A stretch of 21,574 nucleotides of DNA from Anaeroplasmataceae bacterium. Lineage in GTDB: Bacteria > Bacillota_I > Bacilli_A > Acholeplasmatales > Anaeroplasmataceae. The stretch is from assembly GCA_020024985.1 (NCBI GenBank), contig JAHHSW010000002.1:1-21574 (forward strand), given 5' to 3'. The position numbers and the translations under genes were made by a program. The notes under the pieces are model-generated. The model was not told the DNA's origin and did not search any database. It worked only from the letters and a program-made list of their open reading frames with translations. This document shows positions 7,305 to 14,989 of the stretch, one piece after another; position 1 is the first letter of the stretch, and every line of letters starts with the position of its first letter.

Positions 7305-8198
7305 CTAATAATGAACATGCTTTTTACTAACAAGCAGGTTAATACATGTAATAGTCAAAACAATAACAAATAGAATTATCGCTGCTGCAGAGGCATATGA
7401 TGGATATCCACCAGTTTGTGAATACAAGGTGTTATATACATAGCCTACAATTGTATTCATTCCTGCCTCCTCAAGGTCAGTACCAAATAAGGCAACCGCA
7501 TTGCTATATTCCTTAAAGGCTCCTATAAAGCCTGTGATAATTAAGTATGAAATCATAGGAGATATCATAGGTACAGTTATCTTTGTAAATACTCTAAATT
7601 TAGGAGTACCATCAATGGCAGCCGCATTATAATAATCCTTTCTAACAGATTGAAGTGCTCCAACAAGCACTAAAATTTTAAATGGCATTACATTCCAAAT
7701 GATGTAAAAGCACATTACAAACATCTTAGCCCAATATGGTCCTTCAATCCAATCTACTGGGTTTACTCCAAATAGGCCTAAAAAGCTATTAACTAAGCCC
7801 GGTGAATATGGGGTAATATCAAACATTATCATAAATACTAGTCCTACTGCAAGTGTGTTAGTTACATAGGGCAAAAAGAAAATAGTTTGAAATAGCTTTC
7901 TAAGAGGCTTAATAGCATTTAAGCCTGCTGATATTAATAAAGCGATAAGAGTTGATAGTGGTACTGTAATAATAACCATCAAAAAGGTATTAACTATCGC
8001 CTTAATAAATTCATCATCACTTAATATAAAGACATAATTATCTAAGCCTATTCCTGTATAATGCTGGGTAACAAAGTTATAATTTTCCTCGAATGAATAG
8101 ATTAATACATCTATTAGTGGATAAACCATAAATGTTATTAGCAATACTAAGGCAGGTAATAGATATAGCCATGCCTTTAGATTATTTCTTTTCTCCAT
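7305..8198 (-). CDS. Carbohydrate ABC importer permease, MalF/UgpA/LplB type
   Basis: A 297-residue permease, first gene of the importer operon. The first membrane segment is at about 10-35, with others following. The EAA loop YYNAAAIDG (189-197) with TVPMISP about ten residues later is the ATPase contact. It forms a heterodimer with the MalG-type permease encoded next. GGAG sits at a good distance before the ATG, and a TATAAT lies 21 nt upstream of the start codon. No regulator gene is adjacent. Confidence 0.9.
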   Translation of the reverse strand: MEKRNNLKAWLYLLPALVLLITFMVYPLIDVLIYSFEENYNFVTQHYTGIGLDNYVFILSDDEFIKAIVNTFLMVIITVPLSTLIALLISAGLNAIKPLRKLFQTIFFLPYVTNTLAVGLVFMIMFDITPYSPGLVNSFLGLFGVNPVDWIEGPYWAKMFVMCFYIIWNVMPFKILVLVGALQSVRKDYYNAAAIDGTPKFRVFTKITVPMISPMISYLIITGFIGAFKEYSNAVALFGTDLEEAGMNTIVGYVYNTLYSQTGGYPSYASAAAIILFVIVLTITCINLLVSKKHVHY

Positions 8199-8218
8199 GA
8201 GTAGTGCTCCTCTCTCAT

Positions 8219-8224
8219 ATTATA
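8219..8224 (-). promoter_or_regulatory. -10 element for the ABC importer operon
   Basis: A perfect TATAAT on the minus strand lies between the Rnf terminator and the first permease gene. The hexamer 17 nt upstream (AAAAAT) is a poor -35, so the promoter may need an activator. I saw no clear operator palindrome or cre-like site. Confidence 0.5.
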
Positions 8225-8272
8225 TACATATATATTTTATCATTTTTTTTCGATATATCCACCTTATGGGCA

Positions 8273-8307
8273 GAAAAAAAGATGGTATTAACCAAAATAC
8301 CATCTTT
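8273..8307 (-). terminator. Terminator of the Rnf operon
   Basis: A perfect 12-bp stem (AAAGATGGTATT/AATACCATCTTT) with a 6-nt loop is followed by a T run on the minus strand, starting 9 nt after the rnfB stop. It is a very strong intrinsic terminator and shows that the short rnfB is the true end of the operon. Confidence 0.93.
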
Positions 8308-8315
8308 AATATAAA

Positions 8316-8636
8316 TTATTTAAGCTTAACCTTATTCATGCTTCCATCTGGATTTGGATGCTCAGCTAAATACTTTTGAATTTCTTCAGGCTTTCCTGCC
8401 TTAAGACCTGGCTTACATAAGCTTAAGCTCTCAGCAACCTCAGAAACGATTGCCTCAGCATAACCAGCACAGCCTGGGAATCCACAGGCACCACAGTTAG
8501 CACCTGGAAGTATTTTAGTTATATCCTCAACTCTTGTATCTACCTCAACATGGAAGATTTTAGAAGCAACGGCAAGTCCTAATCCTAGGATTAAGCCTAG
8601 ACCTGCTAAAATTAATACTGCCCATAAAATTTGCAT
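8316..8636 (-). CDS. rnfB: Reduced RnfB: membrane helix plus one [4Fe-4S] domain
   Basis: RnfB passes electrons from ferredoxin into the membrane Rnf complex. This 106-residue version has an N-terminal membrane helix (about 4-26) and the hallmark cluster motif C48-x2-C51-x4-C56-x17-C74 within GANCGACGFPGC, then a short polar tail. The usual protein (roughly 270-330 residues in clostridia) continues with two or more ferredoxin-type [4Fe-4S] domains; none is present here. The frame ends in a clean stop with a strong terminator 9 nt later, so there is no sign of a frameshift. It is the last gene of rnfC-D-G-E-A-(75 aa)-B, as expected for RnfB. Either another ferredoxin-like protein supplies the missing clusters or the electron input differs. 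Confidence 0.88.
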   Translation of the reverse strand: MQILWAVLILAGLGLILGLGLAVASKIFHVEVDTRVEDITKILPGANCGACGFPGCAGYAEAIVSEVAESLSLCKPGLKAGKPEEIQKYLAEHPNPDGSMNKVKLK

Positions 8637-8637
8637 A

Positions 8638-8865
8638 TTATTCTTCCTCCTTTAATTCATGCTCTATCTCTTCTAAATGCTTATTTAGATCCTTTTTAAT
8701 ATTACAATCTAAATTACCACAGTGCCTACAATTTTCATCACTCACCTCTAAATTTTCACAGCCTGGTGGAACAGGAGTTTTTTTATTAAGATGATATGAA
8801 ATAAAGAATACTGCCACTAGTCCAGCAATTAAAAGAATTGCTATTAATAAATAAATCCAATTCAT
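8638..8865 (-). CDS. Small four-cysteine membrane protein in the Rnf operon
   Basis: A 75-residue protein I do not recognise. It has one N-terminal membrane helix (about 4-24), a short basic stretch, a Pro-containing linker, then Cys36, Cys46, Cys49 and Cys54 (C-x9-C-x2-C-x4-C), and a strongly acidic, probably helical C-terminus (about 56-75). The C-x2-C-x4-C spacing with CG after the second cysteine matches the first three cysteines of the neighbouring RnfB motif, so it may hold an Fe-S cluster; this is inference. It lies 6 nt downstream of rnfA and its stop is one base before the rnfB start region, so it is an integral part of the operon. It is shorter and different from FeoB-associated Cys-rich proteins, which also have a single helix and cysteines. 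Confidence 0.82.
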   Translation of the reverse strand: MNWIYLLIAILLIAGLVAVFFISYHLNKKTPVPPGCENLEVSDENCRHCGNLDCNIKKDLNKHLEEIEHELKEEE

Positions 8866-8871
8866 ATTAGA

Positions 8872-9465
8872 TTAATATGGCCAATCAACCATTCCACCTA
8901 AGCCTAATAATGCCATAGCCATTAATGCTGCAGTAATAAGAGCAATTGGAATACCCTTAAATGCCTTAGGTGTATCATTTGAATCTAGCCTATAGCGAAT
9001 TGTTGAGAAAACAAAGATAATTAAAGCAAAGCCTAAAGATGTACCTAAAGCATTTGCTATAGATTGCATAAAGGTGAAGCCTTGATCAGTATTACCCTGA
9101 GCAACACCTAATACAGCACAGTTTGTTGTGATTAATGGTAGGTAAACACCTAAAGCCTTATATAAAGATGGTGAATACTTTTTAATAATCATTTCAATAA
9201 GCTGTACGATTGAAGCAATTACAAGAATATATGTAATTGTATCCATAAATGGAATACCTGCTAGCTGTAATAATTGATATATAGGCCAGCAAATAATTGT
9301 AGCTAATAAAATAACTGCTACTACGGCAGCACCCATACCTAAGGCTGAAGAGGTTTTCTTAGAAACTCCTAGGAATGGACAAATACCATAGAAACGAGAT
9401 AATGTTACGTTGTTAATTAGCATACCATTAATGATAGCTAATAGGAATGTAATAATAATATTCAT
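8872..9465 (-). CDS. rnfA: Rnf electron transport complex subunit A
   Basis: An integral membrane subunit of 197 residues with six predicted helices. With RnfE it forms the pseudo-symmetric core that carries a [2Fe-2S] cluster across the membrane. The expected cysteines are visible: C29 in GICPFLG and C117 in TTNCAVLG, the latter within the inverted half. Length is standard. It follows rnfE with a 1-nt gap and precedes the small four-cysteine gene. The paralogous Na+-NQR subunit NqrE is similar, but gene order and RnfB/RnfC type favour Rnf. Confidence 0.95.
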   Translation of the reverse strand: MNIIITFLLAIINGMLINNVTLSRFYGICPFLGVSKKTSSALGMGAAVVAVILLATIICWPIYQLLQLAGIPFMDTITYILVIASIVQLIEMIIKKYSPSLYKALGVYLPLITTNCAVLGVAQGNTDQGFTFMQSIANALGTSLGFALIIFVFSTIRYRLDSNDTPKAFKGIPIALITAALMAMALLGLGGMVDWPY

Positions 9466-9466
9466 A

Positions 9467-10234
9467 CTATATTGCCTCCTTTACTGGCTGTTGAGGCTGA
9501 GCCTCTGCTTCCTTCTTAGCCTTTAATTCAGCTGCCTTCTTGGCCTTAAGCTCAGCTATTCTAGCCTTTTCTGCCATTTCAGCCTTATATTCCTTCCTGT
9601 TCTTATGGAAGGCCATAACAGCTAGTACTAAGCCTAATGTTAGGAAGCCACCAGCTGGCTGGGTAAATAAGCTAATTGCGATTTCCTTAGGGAAAATTTG
9701 AACAAATATTGGAGCCTCAACAATTGGGAAGTATACACCAAATGATAAAGCACCTGTACCAATGATTTCTCTAAAGAAGGCAATAATACAAATTGCCATT
9801 GTAAAGCCTAAGCCTGAGCCTAATGCATCAAAGATTGAAGCAACAGGACCATTCTTAGAAGCAAACGCTTCTGCTCTACCTAAAATAATACAGTTAACAA
9901 CTATTAAGGAAATGAATACACCTAAGCTATCAAAGAGTGCCGGAACGAAGGCCTGACATAGCATCTTAATAATTGTAACGAAGGTTGCAATAATAACAAT
10001 ATAGCAAGGAATCTTAACCTGTTCAGGAATTATATTTCTAAGTAAAGAAATTAATAGGTTAGATCCTAATAAAACTAACATTACCAATAAACCCATACCT
10101 AATGCACTCTCAATTGACTTTGTAGTCGCAAGAGTAGGACACATACCTAGTAGGGAAACGAATACTGGGTTTTCAGTAATTAAGCCTGCAAGGAAGGTTT
10201 TCTTAATAGAAACCTTATTCTTCTTTTCTGCCAT
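9467..10234 (-). CDS. rnfE: Rnf electron transport complex subunit E
   Basis: A paralogue of RnfA in inverted membrane orientation; the two share the membrane [2Fe-2S] cluster. C32 in GMCPTLATT and C115 in VVNCIILG are the expected ligands. The six-helix core ends at about 205. It is followed by an extra charged tail (about 208-255) rich in Lys, Ala and Glu, which contains repeated ELKAKK and looks like a cytoplasmic helix; typical RnfE proteins are about 200-230 residues, so this tail is an extension. The gene follows rnfG with a 1-nt gap. Confidence 0.95.
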   Translation of the reverse strand: MAEKKNKVSIKKTFLAGLITENPVFVSLLGMCPTLATTKSIESALGMGLLVMLVLLGSNLLISLLRNIIPEQVKIPCYIVIIATFVTIIKMLCQAFVPALFDSLGVFISLIVVNCIILGRAEAFASKNGPVASIFDALGSGLGFTMAICIIAFFREIIGTGALSFGVYFPIVEAPIFVQIFPKEIAISLFTQPAGGFLTLGLVLAVMAFHKNRKEYKAEMAEKARIAELKAKKAAELKAKKEAEAQPQQPVKEAI

Positions 10235-10235
10235 C

Positions 10236-10817
10236 TTACTTTACCCCCTTTGCATCATCTAAAGCAACTGTAACTAGCTGCTTAACTAAGATTGCCCCAT
10301 AAGTAGCACCACACTTAGTATCAATATTTGCTAAGGCATTTGAATCTAAAGAGCCTACAGCTGGATTATCAACTGGCTTGTTATATGGATCTATAACTAC
10401 CTTATTATCCTTGCTTGATGGATACTTAGCTTTAATGTGTGACATAATGATATCAGCGAAGCTTTGACCATTCTCTAAAACCTCTACCTGGTATACTGCT
10501 TCATTTTGAATTGCTACTATTAGTGTCATAACACCATATGAATTCTTTCCAGAAACTGTATATAAATAACCAAGCTCCTCACCTGAAGCATTCTTAGCTA
10601 GAACCTTTTTAGTAATTCTAGAATCTAAGCCAGAAATATCAAACTGCTCACTCTTATCCTGATCATAATCAGCAAAAATTGCTTGGCATGCCTCTAGCTC
10701 AGCCTTAGCTGCGTTCGCCTTTATAATAGGATCTGTTAGCATATTGAAGCCAGCAATTAAAGCAGCACATACTAATGAAATTAAGCATAGAACTGCTGAA
10801 ATCTTAAAGTATTTCAT
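10236..10817 (-). CDS. rnfG: Rnf electron transport complex subunit G
   Basis: A 193-residue subunit with one N-terminal membrane helix (about 5-27) and an extracellular FMN-binding domain. RnfG carries FMN covalently on a threonine placed by the flavin transferase ApbE. Here the acceptor is probably T172 in DTKCGATYGA; the usual signal is D-x-x-S/T-G-A-T, so Cys169 replaces the common Ser or Thr. Electrons pass here from the membrane cluster to RnfD. It lies one base after rnfD and one base before rnfE. Confidence 0.93.
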   Translation of the reverse strand: MKYFKISAVLCLISLVCAALIAGFNMLTDPIIKANAAKAELEACQAIFADYDQDKSEQFDISGLDSRITKKVLAKNASGEELGYLYTVSGKNSYGVMTLIVAIQNEAVYQVEVLENGQSFADIIMSHIKAKYPSSKDNKVVIDPYNKPVDNPAVGSLDSNALANIDTKCGATYGAILVKQLVTVALDDAKGVK

Positions 10818-10818
10818 C

Positions 10819-11928
10819 TTAGAACCAACCTCCCATCACTGAAGCTGAAACAATAACGCATACTAATGCGATACCAAGACCTAAGCCTAGGCATTGCTTC
10901 CATGTATAAGTATTTGGCTTACCTCTCATGAAGTAATCAATTGGAGCCACTAGCATGTTAGCTATTAAAATAGAGAAGGCAACACCCTCAGGGAAGGCAC
11001 CACAAACTCTAATAAGGGCTGTAATGCAACCAGCAATTGCAGCATATAAAACACGACCATACTTACTTACTGGTGAGGTTACTGGGTCTGTTATCATAAA
11101 GGCAGCACCGAATAAAACACCACCAGATAGCATTTGATATAACCAAATCTCACCAACATTTGCATTAGCATCAACGCCTAAATAGCTAATTGAAGCTACT
11201 AGCATAACTACACCAAAGCTTAATAGGAAGCCTAGTGCAGCTCTTAGGTCTGCTGAATGACGTGCAAATAAGTAGATAGCACCAATAATAATACAAATCT
11301 TACTTACCTCACCCATACAGCCTGGAACATTTCCTAAAAATAAATCTAATAAATCATAGCCACCTGTTGCTCCTAGGCTACCCTTAACTGGAGCAAGTGG
11401 TGTACCACCAGCAGCGGCATCAATGAAGGCCTGTTGCTTTTGATAAGCCTCACCAATTTGACCACCAAAGCAAATACCTACAAATATTCTACCAACTGCA
11501 GCTGGGTTAAATATATTAGAGCCTAAGCCACCAAAAACCATCTTACCAATAAAAATACCAAAGGCTGCACCAACAAATACTACATATGGTGCACAGTATG
11601 CTGGTAAAATTAATGCATATATTAATGCAGAAACAATTGGGGCTGTAAAATTATTAATTGTATATGTAGATTTAACCTTACTAAATCCATCCTTTGTAAA
11701 TAGCTCCTTGAATTTCATATCCTTAGGCCACTTAATAAACATATGGCTTAATAGCTCTACTGAAACCATAGTAACAAGTGAAATAAGAATAACATAAATA
11801 CTAGCCCAGCCATTTTGAATCATAGCAAATAATGTTACTGGCATTAATGCGATAATAACATCTAGCATCATTCTCTTGACTGAGACGTTCTTACGAATAT
11901 AAGGAGCGGTTTGTGCAACTAATTTCAT
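10819..11928 (-). CDS. rnfD: Rnf electron transport complex subunit D
   Basis: A 369-residue polytopic subunit, normal in length, thought to be the ion-translocating partner of RnfG. Conserved GGLGSNIFNPAAVGRIF (133-149) is clear. The covalent FMN site is expected at T176 in DAAAGGTPLA; most relatives have D-x-x-S-G-A-T-P-L, so two positions around the acceptor differ. About ten membrane segments are visible. The gene follows rnfC by 12 nt and precedes rnfG by 1 nt. Confidence 0.94.
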   Translation of the reverse strand: MKLVAQTAPYIRKNVSVKRMMLDVIIALMPVTLFAMIQNGWASIYVILISLVTMVSVELLSHMFIKWPKDMKFKELFTKDGFSKVKSTYTINNFTAPIVSALIYALILPAYCAPYVVFVGAAFGIFIGKMVFGGLGSNIFNPAAVGRIFVGICFGGQIGEAYQKQQAFIDAAAGGTPLAPVKGSLGATGGYDLLDLFLGNVPGCMGEVSKICIIIGAIYLFARHSADLRAALGFLLSFGVVMLVASISYLGVDANANVGEIWLYQMLSGGVLFGAAFMITDPVTSPVSKYGRVLYAAIAGCITALIRVCGAFPEGVAFSILIANMLVAPIDYFMRGKPNTYTWKQCLGLGLGIALVCVIVSASVMGGWF

Positions 11929-11940
11929 CTCTTCTTCCCC

Positions 11941-13239
11941 CTACTTAGCCATTCTTTTAGCCTTACGGCAATAATCTGTTAAATGTATCTTAGAGGTACA
12001 TGTGTATGAGCACATACCACATAAAATACAAGCATTAATGTTAAGCTTTGTCTTTAAAGCATCAACATCCTTGTTCTTAACCGCATTCATAATTTGAACT
12101 GGCTGTAAGCCGGCAGGACATGAATATACACAAGAGCCACAACGAACACAAGGCTCCTCAACCTCCTTATGCTCATTTAAAATGATACATGAGGTACATG
12201 TCTTAGTAATAACAGCATCATCTCTAACAAGGTTTGCACCCATCATAGGTCCACCTAAAATTAATACCTTATTCTCATCACCCTTATAGCCATCACTTTC
12301 CTTAATAAGCTCCTGTAATGACATACCTAATCTTACACGATAGTTTTGTGGAATAGTGATACCATCACCTGTAAGAGTGAAGTTTCTCTTTATAACTGGG
12401 ATATTATATCTAACTGCCTTATAGAAACCAACAATTGTAGATACATTGAATACCATAACACCATACTTAGCAGGTAATACACCTGATGGTACCTTAATAC
12501 CTACAGCGCTCTTTATAAGCTCAATTTCCCATCCCTGTGGATAATAGTTACCTACACGCTTAATCTCGCAGTTTAAATCTGGGAATCTAGTCTTAGCGAC
12601 AGTTAAGCAATCATATAGATCCTCATACTTTTTCTTAATACCAATAATAGCCTTCTTAGCGCCTAAGGCCTGCATCATATATTTAATTCCATTATAAATT
12701 CTATAAGGGAACTCCATAACTAATCTGTGGTCCGCAGAAATATAAGGCTCACATTCTACTGCATTAATAATGATAGTATCAATCTTTTCCTTTGTTTGAA
12801 GCTTAATATAGGTAGGGAAAGAAGATCCACCTAATCCAACAAGAGCGGCATCTCTTGTGATATTAATAAAATCCTCCCTAGTAAGTTTAGCAATATCCTC
12901 TGGAGTTCTTTCAATTGCTGTCTCACAGAAGGTATCCTTCTTATCATTTTTAATTTGCATGAATTCAACCAATTTTCCACTTCTATGGAACTTCTTTACA
13001 ATGCCCACAATTTCTCCACTTACTGTAGAGTGAATTGGTTGCTCAAAGAATGGACCATGCCTCATACCTAATAGCTGTCCAATTTTAACCTTGTCACCAA
13101 CCTTTGCATAGACATCTGCTGTAGCACATCTAGCATTAGTGACACCAATATAAACATACTCAGGATCTACTGCTCTAATTGTTGGTAGACTTACTGTTAG
13201 CTTTCTTATATTGGCTATTTCTCTAGTTTTAGCAATCAT
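11941..13239 (-). CDS. rnfC: Rnf electron transport complex subunit C
   Basis: A peripheral cytoplasmic subunit that exchanges electrons with NAD+/NADH. The 432 residues show an N-terminal biotinyl-like barrel region (about 30-95), the nucleotide/FMN motif GLGGSSFPTYIKL (135-147), NAVECEPYISADHR (159-172), and two [4Fe-4S] motifs: C364-x2-C367-x2-C370-x3-C374 and C404-x2-C407-x2-C410-x3-C414. These features and the first place in the operon identify RnfC. It lacks the long C-terminal extension of proteobacterial RnfC, as usual in Bacillota. Upstream is a long structured leader with a promoter. AGAGGTG is the likely ribosome binding site. Confidence 0.96.
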   Translation of the reverse strand: MIAKTREIANIRKLTVSLPTIRAVDPEYVYIGVTNARCATADVYAKVGDKVKIGQLLGMRHGPFFEQPIHSTVSGEIVGIVKKFHRSGKLVEFMQIKNDKKDTFCETAIERTPEDIAKLTREDFINITRDAALVGLGGSSFPTYIKLQTKEKIDTIIINAVECEPYISADHRLVMEFPYRIYNGIKYMMQALGAKKAIIGIKKKYEDLYDCLTVAKTRFPDLNCEIKRVGNYYPQGWEIELIKSAVGIKVPSGVLPAKYGVMVFNVSTIVGFYKAVRYNIPVIKRNFTLTGDGITIPQNYRVRLGMSLQELIKESDGYKGDENKVLILGGPMMGANLVRDDAVITKTCTSCIILNEHKEVEEPCVRCGSCVYSCPAGLQPVQIMNAVKNKDVDALKTKLNINACILCGMCSYTCTSKIHLTDYCRKAKRMAK

Positions 13240-13414
13240 TCCTACACCTCTTCATTTTTTGTAAATAACCCAAAGCTTTTTATATAATACTTACAAATAT
13301 AGTCGTATTTTTCGCACGCTTTAGGCCACTTTACTATTTTTTACTGCAAAATTAATTCTTATACTAGCTCGTTAAGCAATCGTAAACGCTACCATTGCTT
13401 TATACGACTTTTAT
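13240..13414 (-). promoter_or_regulatory. Structured 5' leader of the Rnf operon (candidate cis-regulator)
   Basis: From the predicted start near 13409 to the rnfC ATG there are about 170 nt without a gene. The RNA can fold as follows: an 8-bp closing helix AGTCGTAT (13402-13409) with ATACGACT (13301-13308); inside it a 7-bp hairpin AAGCAAT/ATTGCTT (13394-13400 with 13374-13380) continued by a GTA/TAC step; and a 10-bp hairpin (13288-13297 with 13258-13267) just before the ribosome binding site. There is no intrinsic terminator in the leader, so any control would be on translation or stability. I do not recognise a known riboswitch class. Confidence 0.5.
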
Positions 13415-13443
13415 ATTATAGCATAATTTGTAAGAATAAAAAA
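13415..13443 (-). promoter_or_regulatory. Promoter of the Rnf operon
   Basis: TGCTATAAT on the minus strand is a perfect extended -10 (TATAAT at 13415-13420). Seventeen nt upstream lies only a T run (13438-13443), a weak -35. It is the best -10 in the gap between the rplQ terminator and rnfC. The bases around it resemble the promoter at the left edge of the window. Confidence 0.65.
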
Positions 13444-13522
13444 ACGTTTTTGCTAAAATAAATAAAAATTTGACAAATTATGTAAATTGGTAGGATGTTT
13501 TTGCAAGTTTTTGCCTAAAAAC

Positions 13523-13554
13523 GAAAAAAAGGTGAGGATTTATTTCCTCACCTT
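13523..13554 (-). terminator. Terminator of the ribosomal protein superoperon
   Basis: A perfect 10-bp stem (AAGGTGAGGA/TCCTCACCTT) with a 6-nt loop, followed by a T run on the minus strand, begins 17 nt after the rplQ stop. It is a strong intrinsic terminator and separates the ribosomal genes from the Rnf operon. Confidence 0.94.
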
Positions 13555-13570
13555 GATTTTTTAAATAGAA

Positions 13571-13930
13571 TTATTCAACCCAAGAAATGATTGCCATTGG
13601 TGCTGCGTCTCCTCTACGGAAACCAGTCTTGATTACACGAGTGTAACCACCGTTGCGGCTAGCAAACTTTGGAGCTATTTCATTGAATAGCTTTTGGATA
13701 GCGTAGTTACCCTCCTCATCCTTCTCAAAACGAATGAATGATGCTGCCTGACGACGAGCGTGAAGAGTATTAGCCTTTCCTAAAGTTACCATCTTATCAG
13801 CAAGCTTCTTTAATTCCTTAGCTTTTGCTACTGTAGTTTCGATTTGACCATTGATAATTAAATCTGTAACTAAGTCACGAAGTAATGCTCTTCTTTGGTC
13901 TGAACTACGACGTAATCTACTATATGCCAT
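13571..13930 (-). CDS. rplQ: 50S ribosomal protein L17
   Basis: A 119-residue, basic large-subunit protein near the exit tunnel. The start [20 protein letters not shown] and the end [20 protein letters not shown] are typical of bacterial L17. It is the last gene of the alpha operon, 20 nt after rpoA, with AGGAG before its ATG, and is followed by a strong terminator. Nothing unusual is seen. Confidence 0.97.
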   Translation of the reverse strand: MAYSRLRRSSDQRRALLRDLVTDLIINGQIETTVAKAKELKKLADKMVTLGKANTLHARRQAASFIRFEKDEEGNYAIQKLFNEIAPKFASRNGGYTRVIKTGFRRGDAAPMAIISWVE

Positions 13931-13950
13931 GATACTTTTTCTCCTTTAGA

Positions 13951-14910
13951 CTAATTTTTCTTAAAGCCTAAACCTAAGGCTTCTAACTTTTCTTTAATTT
14001 CTTTTAAAGATTTTCTACCAAGGTTACGAACCTTGATCATATCTTCCTCTGACTTAACTGCTAATTCAGCTACAGTATTGATACCGGCTCTCTTTAAGCA
14101 GTTATATGAACGAACTGTCAAGTCTAATTCATCGATTGTCATTTCAAGTCTACGATTTTGATCATCGCTTTCTGCTTCGATCATATAATCATTTGAAGCA
14201 GCCTTTTCACTTAATTCAACAACTACCTGTAAGTGTTCGATCATCATCTTAGATGCGATAGCTAAAGCATCCTTTGCTGTAATTGAACCATTAGTTGTAA
14301 CCTCAATTTCAAGCTTGTCGAATGAAGCTACATTAACGTTTTCAACACGAGTCTTCTCTACATTAAATGCAACATTAACAATAGGAGTATAAATAGAGTC
14401 AATTGCGATTTCGCCAACTGATTTATTATATTCTTTGTTTTGAACTGAGCTTACAAAACCAACACCACGACGAACTGTTAGGAACATATGTAAGTTTCCA
14501 CCTGCTGCTACAGTTGCGATATGCTGATCTGGGTTAATAACCTTAATATCATAGTCATGAATGATATCAGCGGCTGTAACCTCACCCTCACCCTGATTAA
14601 TCTCAATTGTCTTCTCGTAATTAGGATCCTCAGAATCAACTGTTAAAACAACTCTCTTAAGATTTAAGATGATTGTAATTACATCCTCAACTACGCCATC
14701 AATATTTTGAAATTCATGCTCAGCTCCATCAATCTTACAATTAACAATAGCTGCACCTGGTAAAGATGATAATAATGTTCTACGCAATGCGTTACCTAAT
14801 GTAATACCGAAACCTCTTTCAAGAGGAGAAATAACGAACTTACCATAACTACCTTGATTAGAAATTTCTTCTACATTAGTTCTTGGTTTTTCAAATTTTA
14901 AATCTTTCAT
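13951..14910 (-). CDS. rpoA: DNA-directed RNA polymerase subunit alpha
   Basis: The alpha dimer scaffolds polymerase assembly and its C-terminal domain contacts UP elements and activators. The 319 residues comprise the N-terminal assembly domain (about 1-230, with GFGITLGNALRRTLLSSLPG at about 33-52) and the alpha-CTD (about 255-319, with NCLKRAGINTVAEL and NLGRKSLKEI). The order rpsK-rpoA-rplQ without rpsD is the usual Bacillota form. A 79-nt AT-rich gap separates it from rpsK; TAGGAGG precedes the ATG. Confidence 0.98.
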   Translation of the reverse strand: MKDLKFEKPRTNVEEISNQGSYGKFVISPLERGFGITLGNALRRTLLSSLPGAAIVNCKIDGAEHEFQNIDGVVEDVITIILNLKRVVLTVDSEDPNYEKTIEINQGEGEVTAADIIHDYDIKVINPDQHIATVAAGGNLHMFLTVRRGVGFVSSVQNKEYNKSVGEIAIDSIYTPIVNVAFNVEKTRVENVNVASFDKLEIEVTTNGSITAKDALAIASKMMIEHLQVVVELSEKAASNDYMIEAESDDQNRRLEMTIDELDLTVRSYNCLKRAGINTVAELAVKSEEDMIKVRNLGRKSLKEIKEKLEALGLGFKKN

Positions 14911-14989
14911 TAATGGCCTCCTATTTTTTAATCAAAGTTTAAATATTAAAATATTTCAAATATTGTACTTCTTTTAAATTATCCAAATA

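Noticed and set aside
8872..13239. Na+-translocating NADH:quinone reductase (Nqr) instead of Rnf
   Set aside because: Order C-D-G-E-A-B, the two-cluster RnfC and the RnfB CGACGFPGC motif define Rnf; no NqrF or NqrA architecture is present.
14911..14989. Internal promoter for rpoA in the rpsK-rpoA gap
   Set aside because: TACAAT and TTGAAA are present but not at a workable spacing; the gap is simply AT-rich.
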